Positions 6,161 to 6,167 of a stretch of 6,167 nucleotides of DNA are shown here, piece after piece (the stretch's first letter is position 1; every line of letters starts with the position of its first letter). Where the stretch lies: contig NZ_DKGQ01000054.1 in assembly GCF_002453355.1 (NCBI RefSeq), positions 18,098 to 24,264 on the forward strand. The letters are read 5' to 3'. Both the position numbers and the translations under genes were made by a program. This stretch comes from Psychrobacter sp. UBA6766 (GTDB lineage: Bacteria > Pseudomonadota > Gammaproteobacteria > Pseudomonadales > Moraxellaceae). The notes under the pieces were generated by a model. That model was not told the DNA's origin. It did not search any database and saw only the letters and a list, made by a program, of their open reading frames with translations.

Positions 6161-6167
6161 CTAGATA
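6152..6167. mobile_element. Possible end of an insertion sequence interrupting the receptor gene
   Basis: Receptor-like coding sequence runs cleanly to about 6149-6151 and stops making sense at GGGGCTGTCCTAGATA (6152-6167), which brings in the in-frame TAG. GGGGCTGTCC resembles the terminal inverted repeats of some transposons as I recall them (IS5-like elements), and TTAA just before it could be part of a target duplication. Only 16 bases are visible and no transposase is seen, so this is an inference from the sudden loss of coding similarity. Confidence 0.3.

Overview
The window carries the phosphate-starvation (Pho) locus of a gram-negative gammaproteobacterium, followed by the remnant of an outer-membrane siderophore receptor. 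The moderate base composition, the PstS, PhoB and PhoR sequences, and the divergent pst / phoBR layout fit the Moraxellaceae, and Psychrobacter is my best guess. That placement comes from the look of the proteins and was not tested by a search.

Layout: the minus strand, read right to left, carries pstS (2301-1123), pstC (1077-127) and the first codons of pstA (25 to the window edge). These encode the lipoprotein phosphate-binding protein and the two permeases of the high-affinity phosphate ABC transporter. pstB and phoU are expected beyond base 1 but are not visible. A 465-base intergenic region (2302-2766) separates pstS from phoB-phoR, which run the other way (2767-3462 and 3487-4590). Converging on phoR from the right is a TonB-dependent siderophore receptor of FhuA type (minus strand, stop at 4688). 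It has only its barrel part: the frame is closed by TAG at 6161-6163, where the plug and signal peptide should still lie upstream. The last 16 bases look like the edge of an insertion sequence.

How it works together: PhoR should phosphorylate PhoB when Pst transport reports low phosphate, and PhoB-P should bind Pho boxes. Two nearly identical 18-base Pho boxes, one per direction, lie in the intergenic region. Each is followed after exactly 10 bases by a -10-like hexamer, so the transporter operon and the regulator operon should be co-activated, with phoBR autoregulated. Main oddities: PhoR starts directly at a polar segment plus PAS domain and has no membrane segments; PstS has a 9-base tandem repeat in its lipoprotein tether; pstS has a long predicted leader with imperfect repeats; and the receptor gene is broken.

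I found no tRNA, rRNA, CRISPR array or clearly undescribed system. The window is mostly a well-known regulon with a few unusual details.
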